Origin: Fragilaria crotonensis
Taxonomy: Eukaryota > Bacillariophyta > Fragilariophyceae > Fragilariales > Fragilariaceae
Length of the DNA stretch: 60,826 nt
Assembly (NCBI GenBank): GCA_022925895.1
Contig: JAKSYS010000366.1
Span: 1 to 60,826, forward strand
Direction of reading: 5' to 3'
The position numbers and the translations under genes were made by a program. The notes beneath the pieces were generated by a model. The model had not been told where the DNA came from, ran no database searches, and saw only the letters and a list, made by a program, of their open reading frames with translations. Numbering within the stretch: position 1 is the stretch's first letter; each line of letters begins with the position of its first letter. Shown here piece after piece: positions 22,654 to 33,629 of the stretch.

Positions 22654-22960
22654 TTGAAAGTCGGAGAGGTCGGAGTAGACGACCTGACCGTTGGCCAACT
22701 GTCGACCTTCATGTTGTGTGGCGGCATTGACTCTGATGACCGCATCTGCCTTTTCAGCCAGTGGCACTCGGACGAAATGTACCGCTACATTCATGTCCGA
22801 TGTCCAGGCGCAACCAGGTATGGCGGGAGTCGCTGCCATCATGCTTCGCGGTGGCGAGTGGCGACTACCACCTGAACACCCCACCCTTTTCCGCTTCGAT
22901 TCTGGCCCAACTGGCCGAAGAGGTGCCACCGTGCCACCACCTCTACCAGAGAAGTAAAGG
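22654..22960 (+). pseudogene. Tyrosine-recombinase-like C-terminal fragment
   Basis: Reads LCGGIDSDDRICLFSQWHSD then EMYRYIHV. After a one-base shift it continues QAQPGMAGVAAIMLRGGEWRL. This pattern (LCGGID-x-D-x-IxLxGRWxSDxMxRYLHVQAQPVM) recurs in diatom repeat proteins that resemble the C-terminal half of tyrosine recombinases (Crypton/DIRS-like), where RW and the final RYLHV Tyr belong to the catalytic region. Only about 90 codons remain, with shifts. It lies directly after the break in MBF1, so this mobile element may have truncated that gene. Assignment rests on motif memory, not on a search. Confidence 0.45.
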
Positions 22961-23729
22961 AGGTGTCAGGAGATAGCACCCCCGAGGATAGAGCGCGCGG
23001 CAGCGAAGTAAGGGCGCCGCCACTGGAAGGTCCAGCAGAATGCATGTTTCTTCCTCGTTTCTTTTACACACAATTAATACCAAGCAGAGGTGAGTTGCCG
23101 GACCTTTCCTGCCAAACACTTCACCTACCAGATAATTCACCACTGTACATATCTCGCAAAGTCGCCAAGTCGGAGATCCCGTTGTATTAAGCGGGATGTC
23201 CTGCAATATTTAACTTCCTTGATTATGTCGAGACCAACCATTCCATGCACCTTCTAGATGCATGATCAGCTGTGCTTTCCGACGGCTTTGTTTAGTACAG
23301 TACAATTTCTTGACAGACTGCGGGCTCAAACCGGGATCAGCAGGAAAAAGTCATACCCCATAATACTGCGTTCGCCATTTGGTGCTCAATCAAGAACGGC
23401 GACGAAACCATTAAGATGACAGCTGAGCAGCTGAGGCATGCAAAGTCATCATAGAATTCCAAAACCGATACGATGATCTGCCGAAAGCGGTACATGCAGG
23501 ACGTTGAGGCGAGAAGTACAGAAAAAGCGGGTGACTAGTACATCTAGAAGGCCCTGATAACACAAAACAAATGAAACACTACTTTGAGCGATGGTGAGGC
23601 CGCTGACAGTGGGCTTACACATGTAAAATATAGGGTCGGCCCGTCACTCTCAGCAAAGACTCCCTTGACCTGAGAGCTCATCGCCTTCTCTCCAATGCAT
23701 TATTTGCCTGTATCAGGCAAGAACGTCAA
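22961..23729. other. Intergenic region
   Basis: No gene recognised between the recombinase fragment and the 3' end of the receptor-PARP gene. Possibly the remainder of a decayed mobile element. Confidence 0.35.
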
Positions 23730-26511
23730 TTACACGGAAACGGACGTTTGTCTTCTACGCACAGAACGCTGTCGGTTGTTGGGATGCCGGATATTTCTCT
23801 GCAACATGGCTACCACATCAACTACGTATTCCCACTGCCCGGCATGTATCCGCACTAGGCTTGATGATGAAGTCCTACTGACAGCGAAAGACTGAAATGC
23901 AGTTTCAAGCTCCACCTGGTGCGAGTCGGAAAACGGTGTCCAGTCATCGTCACCTTCGTACTCCCATATGAAGGTGATGCCGTTTCCCATCTCAACGTCT
24001 GGTGCACCCTCTCTGGCCTCATCCTCATTCTCGAACGGAGTGCGATTTCGATCACGCGAACCCCGGTAGTATCGAACTAAGTAGTCCGGATAAGCACGTC
24101 CATTCTCGTACACCACCCAAACTTGCGATCCAGCTGTGTGTCCGGTCACAGTGTTGTACTTTAAGTTTGTCACGGGGTCAGTAGGCGGAATGATAAGTTT
24201 CTTGCACTCGGCAGCTATTAATGGGCTCTCATCTCGATCCAAGAGAACTTCCTTGCCCACCAGAAGCTTCGTCAAGAACATCTCATGTTCGTCCTTCACA
24301 GCTCCGGGCCGTTGTACGGACGATGGAAGCAAACCAGAAGTACCAAGGAAAGGCTGGTAAGAGTAGCCTTTCGAGTAGCTGCTCTTTTCCGCAAAATAGA
24401 TCCCACGTCTACAGATAATGGTGAACAGAATGAGAAATCTCAACCCGACGACGCATACAACGCACACGACAATGCTTTCACATTCCAACTTACCCCCACA
24501 ATCCACTTCGAGAGTATTGCATCATGAAACCATCCTGGCGATCGTTGTAGATAACGCTTGGGTCGACACTTGACGTACCGTGCCAGACAGTCTTTTCGTT
24601 GTGATCAATTCCGTTCATTTCAAGTCGATCTTTGTGAAAGGAGTAATATGTCCAAATTGAGATGTTTTGGATCCTCCATAGCTTGGATATATGTGCATCG
24701 CTCATGTCTCCTCGCAGTCGATTGCACACCGCCCAATACTGCGTGTCATCAGGCAAGACTTCCACAAGGACTTCGTTAGAGCCGGACCACGTTTCTGGCC
24801 TTTCTATCAAAGCTGCTCGCTTTTGCATGAGCGATGCTTGACGTCGTTTGGCTGCTTCAACTTTGTCATCGATATCTATGATTTCGTCATCAATCTTTTG
24901 CATCGCCTGCATTCTTTTCTCAATATCCGACATGTTGGACTTGAGAGCAGCCTTCCCCCTGCGACTCCTCCAGTACTTGAGCAAAACCGCGACAAGGAGA
25001 ACCAGCAAAACGGAGATGACAGCTATTACCCAAATTTCAACAGGAACAGGGTACTTATCCGATGGAAAGGGTTGCGGGTTGCAGCCTCTCGCAGCAACAC
25101 AAATGCCAGTCCGATTTGGCTGAGCCAACGAAGTAGTGGCATCCCCGACCTCAACCCATTGTCCCTTGCCATCTATTTTCTGCATATTAAGTATTGTATA
25201 GCGAGGGTTGCTACGATCTCCCTCTGTTGTGAAACTGACATTTCCGCTAACGCCTTGGAACGTCAGGTTACGGAGTTGCGCAGTGACGAGTGACCCGATG
25301 CGGCGTGAGTTTCTTGAGACCATCGAAAGCGCTTTCACGAGGGCAAGAATCGAGTCAACCAGTAAGGGAGCAGTGAAGTCTGATGGTAGTTGGGACATCT
25401 CGCTAAGCCCCTGCACCTCTTGGAGCCGTTTGAAGTATGTCTGATATTCCTCAGCATCACTGTTCCTAAACGGTACCAAGCCAAGGTATCCTGGATATTC
25501 AGGCACGGCGAAGTCATCCGGTGGATCTCGACCGACCCAGGCTTGAGGTCCAACCCAAATTGTGTCATTTTGAAAGCCTATCTCACCAGCTTTTTTCAGA
25601 ATAGGATACGCATTGGTGTCCTCAGCGACTAGCAATATCACTCGTGAATTTATTTTCGGATCACCGGTTGGGACACCCTCCAAGGCTTTGACGACAGAAT
25701 CTGAATCTATTTTTCCTTTGTCGAAAGTAATCGTGGACGAGTACGCCACCTTTCCTTCCCATGGATTACTGCCGTCCACTTGGTGCATTCCCTTCCAAAG
25801 CTTTTCAAATGCAGTAGAAAAGTCGTTTGCATACTGCGTATCAGTGCTGAGAATCGAAACACGGTCCCACTGAAACGATCGCAGCAAAGCAACCATTGCC
25901 AGAGCTTGTCCCTCAGTATCGTTAGCAACCAGGCGGGAGAAGAGAGGAAAGTCGTTTTTGTCACTCAGTTTGTATGATGTGGAGCTTGGGGAGACTTGAG
26001 TAATATTTTCCAAGTTTGTGATACCTCCGACGGTAATCGATGCACCTGAACACCGAGGGCCCACCACACCATGAACAATTCCATCCCAGTTGTTTCGGAT
26101 TTTCCAATATGCCTCGGCAGCAGCAGTTGCCGCATTGCACGCTGTGTTGGTGATGTTATAATTAACGATCGTTCCGTCAGAGAAGATACCGTCAGGGAAG
26201 ACCTCCTTAACCCAACGATCTGTGTGATTATTGATCAACGAGAAGGTGAAGTCGACCAGTTGCTCAGTCCAATTAAACAACTCGGTGGTGTCAAAAAGCA
26301 CAGCGATGTGCACGACACTCTCGTTGGATGCGTTTTGCAACTCTCGGTGTTGCACGTCGATGCCTCCACCAACCACCTCCTTCTCGCATGGGCAGATCTC
26401 TGCTGGGGCGCTGCTCGTCGCGGCATTCGCGGAACCAAGGGGAGTGCATCCGCTCAACAACACGATGCTAGTCAACAACTTCGCAAGACGGCTTCCTTGA
26501 AGGAATCCCAT
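23730..26511 (-). CDS. Receptor-like PARP: ANF-receptor ectodomain, TM helix, PARP catalytic domain, WWE domain
   Basis: 898 residues from two exons, 26511-24494 and 24408-23730 (85-bp GTAAGT/CTGTAG intron), with no frame break. Signal peptide about 1-30 (LTSIVLLSGCTPLGSANA). Residues about 65-440 form a type 1 periplasmic-binding/ANF-receptor ligand-binding domain (VVGPRCSGASITVGGITNLE, QVSPSSTSYKLSDK, WDRVSILSTDTQYANDF) with several N-glycosylation sites. TM helix about 484-507 (IWVIAVISVLLVLLVAVLLK), then a basic stop-transfer and coiled coil about 515-560. The PARP domain (about 570-800) has WHGTSSVDPSVIYND, GLWGRGIYFAEKSSYSKGYSY and AYPDYLVRY. A WWE domain closes the protein (WEYEGDDDWTPFS ... 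MLQRNIRHPNNRQRSVRRR). The NAD-binding His and Tyr are present; the catalytic Glu position (YPEYL in tankyrase) appears to be Asp. Inferred role: ligand-controlled cytosolic ADP-ribosylation. Confidence 0.88.
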
Positions 26512-27150
26512 GCTTTGTTCTCTGATATGATGTTAATCGATTTCACTCTCTGGGAATTGTGAGCCAGCAATCGCTGCAGCGTTTGGAAGTTCTCAGTCGT
26601 GCGTAGATTAGAATTCACCGAGAAGAACATGCCCCCTCTGGAGTGGTCGTATTGATTGTAGGTAGAAGCAACGAGGAGAAGTCTGATGCCGGTTTCCCAA
26701 CTGGATCTCGGAACTTCATCATTCAACAGACAAGTGCGTGTGCGTAATGCGTGATGTGTGCGCAAATGGAAGGTTGATCGGCAATCGGCACTGGCGCGAA
26801 GGAACTGATGACACAACCTCCATCACTCATCATCTCATCATGTTCTGCCTTCTGGCCTTTCCCAACTCACAACAGGACCAGTACTGCACCCATTATCCAG
26901 TCGGAGTACTCCCAACCTGAATGCATGATGTAGAGTTCTACGCCTTGGTGTACCATTCTTGTCGTCCGCTCACATCAAATAGATCTTCACTCACCTGTCG
27001 ATCCACTGACCATGACGGCGTGCTTATCTCAGCGAATCCTTGACCATTCGTGGAACTTCTCTTATAGACATGTTCTCTTTGGTCATGATTATGAATGAAA
27101 ACATGCGGAAGTTCCACATGAAGGGTGCGTCATCCATTCGTGGGGCGTCA
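26512..27150. other. Upstream region of receptor-PARP gene
   Basis: No coding frame recognised. It contains the promoter of the receptor-PARP gene. GTGGAACTTC (27051 on) and GAAGTTCCAC (27109 on) form 10-bp inverted arms. Confidence 0.4.
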
Positions 27151-28004
27151 TTTCCATGCAGTATTTCAAGATGCTCAATTCCGAGACGTTTGATGGCAAG
27201 CAGTCACATTGGTGGACGAATTCATGCAAGAAACCAACTTGGAAATGATATGAACGCGACAACGTTGGCGCTGCTATGGGGTGTGTGCACTTTAATTTAA
27301 AGTTGCTACTTGGTGAGAACACCAGCTCGTTTTGCTTTTGACCATGGCAATCGCGCTCCGCAAGCATTCAACTTTGAACGTTTCGAAGAAAGCAAGGGCA
27401 TGGGAAGGTGTGCTGATATCCACCAGGTCTGAAATCGTCTCGACAGCGGCAGGCACAGGAGCGACTGTACCACCTTCACGTGCCACTTTCATGGAACTAC
27501 AACTGTTGCTATCGTATCCCTCAAGTATCCAGCCTCTAAACTCTCGAAATCGCCCGTCGATCCGGCAGTAGTGTATGCAAGGCGAGCAGGGGCATCCTAC
27601 GGAATGAATACATCGACGACTTCTGCAGCCGTCGCGATAGCACCATGTGCAAGAGCTGGTGTGCCATTCTCCCGGGCCAGTTTCTTGGAAGCTACCATGG
27701 CAATTGTATGCTTCAAGCATTCAACTTTGAATGTTTCAAAATCTTTCTTTGCTTCGAAGTAGTGTACGCAAGAAGAGTGGGGGCATGGGCTCGAGAGGTA
27801 CCGCTGAGAGGCGCAGGTGTTTCGATTTGAACTGCCCCCGGTGCTTCCTGTGGTATACATCTCTTCAAAGATTCTTCGTAGCGGTGAAGGCAAGAGCCTC
27901 CCCAACACCGAATACTTGTATGATTGCTTCGTTGTAGTGCAAGGTTTGAGGAAGATGTTGACGAGAAGGTGCATTCGAGCAAAACCACAAATAACCCTTT
28001 TCAA
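27151..28004 (-). pseudogene. Decayed repeat protein, family not identified
   Basis: On the minus strand, three units of about 65 residues can be read if stops and shifts are bridged. Each has the order 'APxLLAYTT', 'TFKVECLKHTIAMVASK', then 'LARENGTPALAHGAIATAAE' or the diverged 'VAREGGTVAPVPAAVETISD'. A DNA phrase CAAGCATTCAACTTTGAA recurs on the plus strand near 27361 and 27712. The alternation of a helix pair and an 'EGGTxAxVxA' turn recalls armadillo-type repeats common in diatoms, but similarity is weak. In-frame stops and lost start argue for a remnant. No function is proposed. Confidence 0.35.
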
Positions 28005-29314
28005 ACTTGGAGGTCTAGGTTTGGGAGGGGCGATTCGGACCGCACTACACTCAACAGCAACAGAACGAGGATAGCGACAGAAAGCTCCATGCTGGTGGGA
28101 TTGGTTGTTACTACTAGGTGAGCAGAAGCACTCATACAGATCCTGTTAAGATTTCCTGTTGCATTCTAGAACTGCTTGGGAATTCAAAGCGCATCGATGT
28201 GCAATTGACTTCGTTTTCAAGTTTGCTATGAACCCCGATTCTCGCATCAATCGTTTGTCAAAACCATCGCAAACAAGTCCAACATTGTACTCTACTAGCA
28301 TGATTAGCACACGTGGCGTCCCTTGCACGTGTATTATATGTACCCCGTTTACCCATTTGCATCAACATATATGTACTATGTACTGTACCTGGTACCACGT
28401 ACTTGTACTGGGGTACGAGGTACGACTTTTGTCATGCTTGGTGTTTGTGTTGAGTTCGACTCGTGCTATCATGATTTAAGGCTACTGTATACTGTGCAAG
28501 ACCGTAGGGGACATGCCCATGCGGTAGCAATGTCAACAGTAGAGAATTCGGTATCTTTTGTTATAATTCTTAATTTGATATTAACATCACCAACATGCTG
28601 CCCTTCGGGGCATGATCACCTTGCGAAAGGTTCCGAATAGATTGTTGATCGTACAAATAGAAGTTAACAGTTTATCAGACCCAGACGCTGTGCCCGCTGC
28701 AGGGCAACCTTGGCAGCGCCAACGTCGTTTCGGTATATGGCAGCTTGGCTGGGCTGAATCCAATCGACGACGAATGTGTGACCGGATTGGCAAGTGCGCC
28801 GGTTACATGGGTAGCAAGAATGAGCCCCAGCCCTCAAAGAATTGGTTGGAACCTGGTGACGGTGATTTACTTTGTTTGACGACGTCGAGATACGCTTTGT
28901 CAACCGGCATCGTGGTGGTCGAAACATGGATATTGTCCGTAGCGCCTCGTGCGGAAGAAACGCACCAATGCAATTGATGGAAGGTTCGTCCATCTGTCAG
29001 AGGGGTTGTTTCAAGAGGATCGTTGCTACCGTTTGATCGAACGGGGCAATCGGGCGACGAGTTGGAAAGGATTTTTCGGTCTTTCCTTTTGTGATACTAG
29101 TACGTTCGGTTGGAATCGCCACAACCGACGCTATGTTATCAGGCACGCGGTTACATATGCGATGGCTTTTGTCAGTTGGCGCAACTTTGATCTAAATATA
29201 TTAGATCGTGGGATCCGTTAAGGGGCTGGTGGTCGCATGGTCGTTTCACTGTCTGCTCGGTTCTTGGACAAGTTGTGTTTCACTCGTCTTCACACAATTA
29301 TCGAAATTTGAAAG
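28005..29314. other. Left flank and probable 5' leader of the copia element
   Basis: 28005-28600 shows no gene and is rich in GTAC words. 28600-29314 precedes the gag start and may hold the 5' LTR and leader. No TG...CA-bounded LTR or primer-binding site could be fixed, since the 3' LTR is missing for comparison. Confidence 0.4.
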
Positions 29315-31304
29315 ATGGCCGATGCTGTCAACATGCGCGCAGCCTTGGAAAGGTGTGGTCTTAATCAGACGACTGCCACCTATGTGATGACCGATCAAGG
29401 CTTCGACTCCACCGAAGAACTACTCATGGCGTCGAAAGAAAGTTTTGACACGATGATCAAGAACGCCATCAAATCTTCACCACCTGATGTCATTTTCTCA
29501 ACTGCCTCGATTAGGCGGTTGAATGCGTTTAAGTATTGGGCTGAGGAACGCCACATGTGTGGTTTACCAGTGACGCCTATTCTTTTTACCGCCGCTGTCT
29601 TAGCAGAATACATGAATGTTTTACGTTCCGATGAAATCGAGATTGCTGCCAGAAAGGACCAGGTTCCGACAAAGCCGGACCCTTTGAAGGCTGAAAAGGA
29701 TTGGTTCAAATTCTGGGAGAAACTCAAGAATTATCTCGGGCGAATTCGCGGTGCAGCGAAGATTCCGTTGTCGTACACGATTACAGATCACGATGTGATT
29801 ACGGGTGAGATTCGTAGTGCAACGTATTCTACGCATGCATACGAAGAAAATCATCGATATTGTCCTGTTGTCGGGTGAACATTTCGCTGTGGACAACGTG
29901 AGTTTGTGGGAAATCATCAAAAGCCTCGTTATTGATGGTTTTGGATGGTCATTTGTCAAGCGATTTGACAGGACGATGGACGGAAGAGGTGCAGTACTTG
30001 CACTGCGTCGTCAGTGCGAAGGGAAAACGTCAGTCAAGACCCGAAAAAACAAGGCCTACGCTTCAATTGCTTCGTCCAATTACCGTGGAATCAGGAAGCA
30101 GTTTACCTTTGCTCAATATGTAGCAATTCACCTGGCGGCACATAATGAGCTGGAGGACTGCAACGAGCCAATTCCCGAAACTAAGAAGGTGTCGGACTTC
30201 CTTGCAGGAATTTCAGACTCATCACTTGAGGCCGGGATCACGTGTGTCTTGAGTGAAGACCGATATCAAGATAGCTTCGAAGCGACGCAACAGTTCCTTG
30301 GGACTCTGGTCGCTAATCAGATGATACATCGTCAAGCGAAGCGTGGTGGGAGCGATGATCGTAATGTGTCTTCGGCTGACAGCGGAAACAAGAGCCATGC
30401 GAATGCAAAGGGCGGCAAGAAGAAACTTGAGGCTCGTTTTTACTCGGCGGAGGAGTGGAAGCAGCTCACGTCCGAGGAGCGGTCTAGTAAGGTTATCGAG
30501 CTCAAGAAACAACAAGGGTCAAAAAGCAAGGATAAGAAGGGTTCTAGCAAGAGGAAGGCACCCTCAGCCGAGTCAACTAAAGACAAGGATGATGAGGCTG
30601 CACCAAGCGATGGCGATGACGCTCAAGAGACCGATGCGACGGTACAAGGTGGGAATGAGTTTGGCCGTGGTGCGCACAAGAAGGCTAAGAAGAAAGCCAC
30701 GATTTCGGCAGTTTCTTCTATGGCTGCGTTGCCAACACCGAGGACTGTGCGCCATGTTATGATGGTATCCCGCAGAGTTGTGATGGATTCGAGTCGATTT
30801 GATGTGAACGGCGGGGGAAGGATGGAACTCGATACCCACGCAGACACATGTGTGGCGGGTAGCAATACGGTGGTTCTTGACCTAACCGGTAAAGTTGCTT
30901 CAGTGTCACCCTTTTGTGATTCTGAGTTCAAGGCGCTCGAGGATATTCCGATCGCAACTGTTGCAACCGCTTATGATTGTCCGTCAACTGGCAAGACGTA
31001 CATTTGGTGATTAACGAGGCCTTGTATTTTGGGGACAAGATGAAGCATTTGCTGCTTTGTCCCAACCAACTGAGGGCACATGGATTGAGGGTACATGACT
31101 GTCCGCAGCAATATGATTCTGATTCTACGCACAGTATTCATATACCGGAGTCTGACCTAACCATACCGCTAACACTACGTGGTGTCATCTCTGGGTTCAC
31201 TACACGGATTCCTACGACGGCAGAGCTTGAGGATTTGGCAAGACACGTCGACCTTACCTCCGAGGAGGAATGGGAACCTTATTCTGCTGAGGAAGAACGT
31301 GATA
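29315..31304 (+). pseudogene. Copia gag and protease
   Basis: Starts MADAVNMRAALERCGLNQTT, the gag-like N-terminus. After a one-base loss in an A run (about 29850) it continues LSGEHFAVDNVSLWEIIKSL to a Lys/Ser-rich linker. The aspartic protease active site is LDTHADTCVAGSNTV (about 30828-30870, DTxA form). Another one-base loss in a T run (about 30999) shifts into LVINEALYFGDKMKHLLL. The first LINE is inserted after EEERD. Known role of the family: particle formation and polyprotein cleavage. Confidence 0.75.
31292..31304. repeat. Target-site duplication of LINE 1, left copy
   Basis: GAAGAACGTGATA, repeated exactly at 32946-32958. It lies within copia coding sequence. Confidence 0.9.
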
Positions 31305-32945
31305 ATAATAAAACCTAATTATAGGGTTAGCACCGGCCTTGTCCATTTTATCAAAAACTAGGCGTGTACCCCGGTACAGCGAATCCCGTGAAATCCGCGA
31401 TACCTTATCGTTTGTGGATGTTGCGTCGCAACTGTGACTCCTTCATTTCTTACTGTATGTTTTCACCCTTGACTCGGAAGAAATCCGTCATCATCATCTG
31501 TTTCTTTGATCCATCTATTTCGAACCTTTCTCTCGCCTTTCGCATGTACTGTAACCACCGTCTTCGAACCGACGAACGTGCGTTTATTATCTCCTCCAGT
31601 GGCCGTTCGCAGAAGTGTCTATCGCTCGCATTGACCATGTGTACCTGCTCGTGTAGACGTGTTATTTCGTCGAATTCGGGATATCGAAGCTGTCTGCAGG
31701 CAATCTTATCAGTGTTGTGTAAATGGCTGTTCCGAGCTTTCCACAGCTGCATACTGAGCGTGTGTATCGCCATAGTCACCTTCCGCATAGTCTGACTACC
31801 CTTTGCCTCATCATAAACACCTGTGCCGTCGTCGCGCGCCGCAATGTCGCTCCAAGAGGCGGCTAAAATTCCTCTTAGTGCTGCTGACCACCCAATTTGC
31901 TGTTGTTGATGGAGTGCCTTCTCGACCGTGTCTAAATGTCTCGATGGTATCATCGACCTATCTGTGTCTGCTATCTCCTGATTGAGCCAACCCAGAACCT
32001 GACTTTTGATCACACGTGTTGCCAATGGTGCCCCGAGAGCGTCCATAGTCTTCCGAAAATTTGTAATAGCCTGGTGGCGCCCAGGATTTGCGTGACACTG
32101 TAAAACGTGCTCTGAAGTTTCTTCGGTGGTAGAACAGCAGGGACAGAGTAACAAAGTCGGGTTTTTGATCGTTGCCACGCGGTATCGTCGAATTCCCGTG
32201 TGGCGCTGGTCGTACATCAACTCAGTCTGTGCTACTTGTCCTGCCGGTGACAGTGAACGACAAAACATCCCGAGTACTTTGAAATCAATCATATCCCACA
32301 CTCTGTTGGACCACCTGTTTCTTGCTTGGAGGTAACTTCTGAGATGGTAACCGTTAATGTGAAACCGTATACAATCTTCCACTTTTCCTACTTGTCGGAT
32401 ACCATTTATTCTCACTGAGACTCGTTCTTCGGGAACATGATCAGTTTTTTCGCGCGATTGACCGCTGTCTCTGTTCTCACGAAACCATGTCGCTAATTCA
32501 TCAGCGCGATTGTTACGCGCCACATCTGGGGATTGGTTACCAATGGACCCAGCTGTCTGGTGACCTTTGACCCACTTCGTACTGACTCGTATGCCCAATT
32601 CACATTTCATAGCTCGAATCTGTGACAAGAGATCCACGTTCTCTGGTTGCCTTCGTCGATGATGTTGTATCTTTGTATGCTTGTCCACATTGGACATAGC
32701 TGCTTTGCTATCACATACCCATCAAAACTTACACTTGTATTTCGTTCCCCAGTGTCTGGCTAACAATGTAAGCAGGAGCATCGGAGCCGCGAACCCTGCA
32801 ATTTCGCATCGAGTGGAATTCGCCACATCACGAGGACCATCAACTGGTCCTGCTCCTTCGTAAATGGTTGTATTATCAGCCGTGCTGATTGTCCACCCGA
32901 ATGTCCCTCTTGTACCTTTCAGTCCTCCATCCGTTGCTATATGGT
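31305..32945 (-). mobile_element. LINE (non-LTR) fragment 1, 5'-truncated, antisense to copia
   Basis: 1,641 bp flanked by a 13-bp target duplication, the mark of target-primed insertion. Only the 3' third is present: RNase H and the C-terminal zinc-binding region, then a 3' UTR. 5' truncation is usual for LINEs. The tail lacks a long poly(A). Same family as the full-length LINE at 33630-42392 (shared GPVDGP, DDCIRFHxNGYH-like and CPCC segments) but clearly diverged. Confidence 0.9.
31450..32945 (-). pseudogene. LINE 1 RNase H and zinc-finger C-terminus
   Basis: Begins within RNase H (HIATDGGLKGTRGTFGW, with the first catalytic Asp), GPVDGP and NSTRCEIAG (the Glu). A one-base shift near 32700 leads to CDSKAAMSNVDK (second Asp) and KWVKGHQTAG. 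The C-terminal Cys-rich stretch is LLCPCCSTTEETSEHVLQCH. It ends MMMTDFFRVKGENIQ-stop at 31450. No endonuclease or reverse transcriptase remains, so it is a dead fragment. Confidence 0.8.
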
Positions 32946-32958
32946 GAAGAACGTGATA
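32946..32958. repeat. Target-site duplication of LINE 1, right copy
   Basis: GAAGAACGTGATA, identical to 31292-31304. Confidence 0.9.
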
Positions 32959-33629
32959 CGTACTGGAAGGACAGAGAGTTGTCCTCCACCTCGGTGATTC
33001 CGAAGAGGGAAGGCGCTGACTATGATACCTCGGTTGAATTGGCAATTGCAGAGTCAAATGATTTAGCGGATCGTGGTCTAATTGCCTCGGTTCGAATTGA
33101 TCTAGTTGGGGATGATCCCGTGAGGTCCGCTGGTGCTTTAGAGCTACGCTCTGTCGAAGCGGTAGTTCGTGACGGGACGCGTTCCATCATCACGCCCGAG
33201 GATGTTGCCAAAAGATGGAATGTTGGTTTATCAACGGCGACGAAGACCCTCCAAGTCACGACGCAGCTAGGTGTACGAACACTGACATATCCGGCACAAC
33301 GTCGTTTTCAGACTGCCATGCCCCACTTGCGCTACGCACCCACGCTTGAAGGGGACCTTTTATGCGGACACTCTTTTCTTTACGATGAAGTCGGTCCGTG
33401 GGTTCAAGTGTGCGCATCTGATTGGGAATGGTTTAGGGTTTGCTAGGTTTACGCCAATGGAGTTGAAGAGTGATGCACATTTGTCGCTCACAAGCTTCAT
33501 TCAGCAACATGGCGTGATGGAAAACTTGGTGGTTGATAATGATCCAACGATGGCGTACAAAGAGTGGCGCAAAACAGTTCGCGAGTTCCGGATTGAGCAG
33601 CGTATGACGGAGCCCTACTCGCCTTGGCA
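32959..33629 (+). pseudogene. Copia GAG-pre-integrase and integrase N-part
   Basis: The GAG-pre-integrase segment reads ITPEDVAKRWNVGLSTATKT then LQVTTQLGVRTL. After a shift in a G run (about 33350) the integrase core gives TFYADTLFF (first Asp) and NLVVDNDPTM (second Asp), then MTEPYSPW. The catalytic Glu (RAELDVREIKR) lies beyond the second LINE at about 42415, so that insertion separates the D,D-E triad. Confidence 0.75.
33615..33629. repeat. Target-site duplication of LINE 2, left copy
   Basis: CTACTCGCCTTGGCA, repeated exactly at 42393-42407. Confidence 0.92.
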
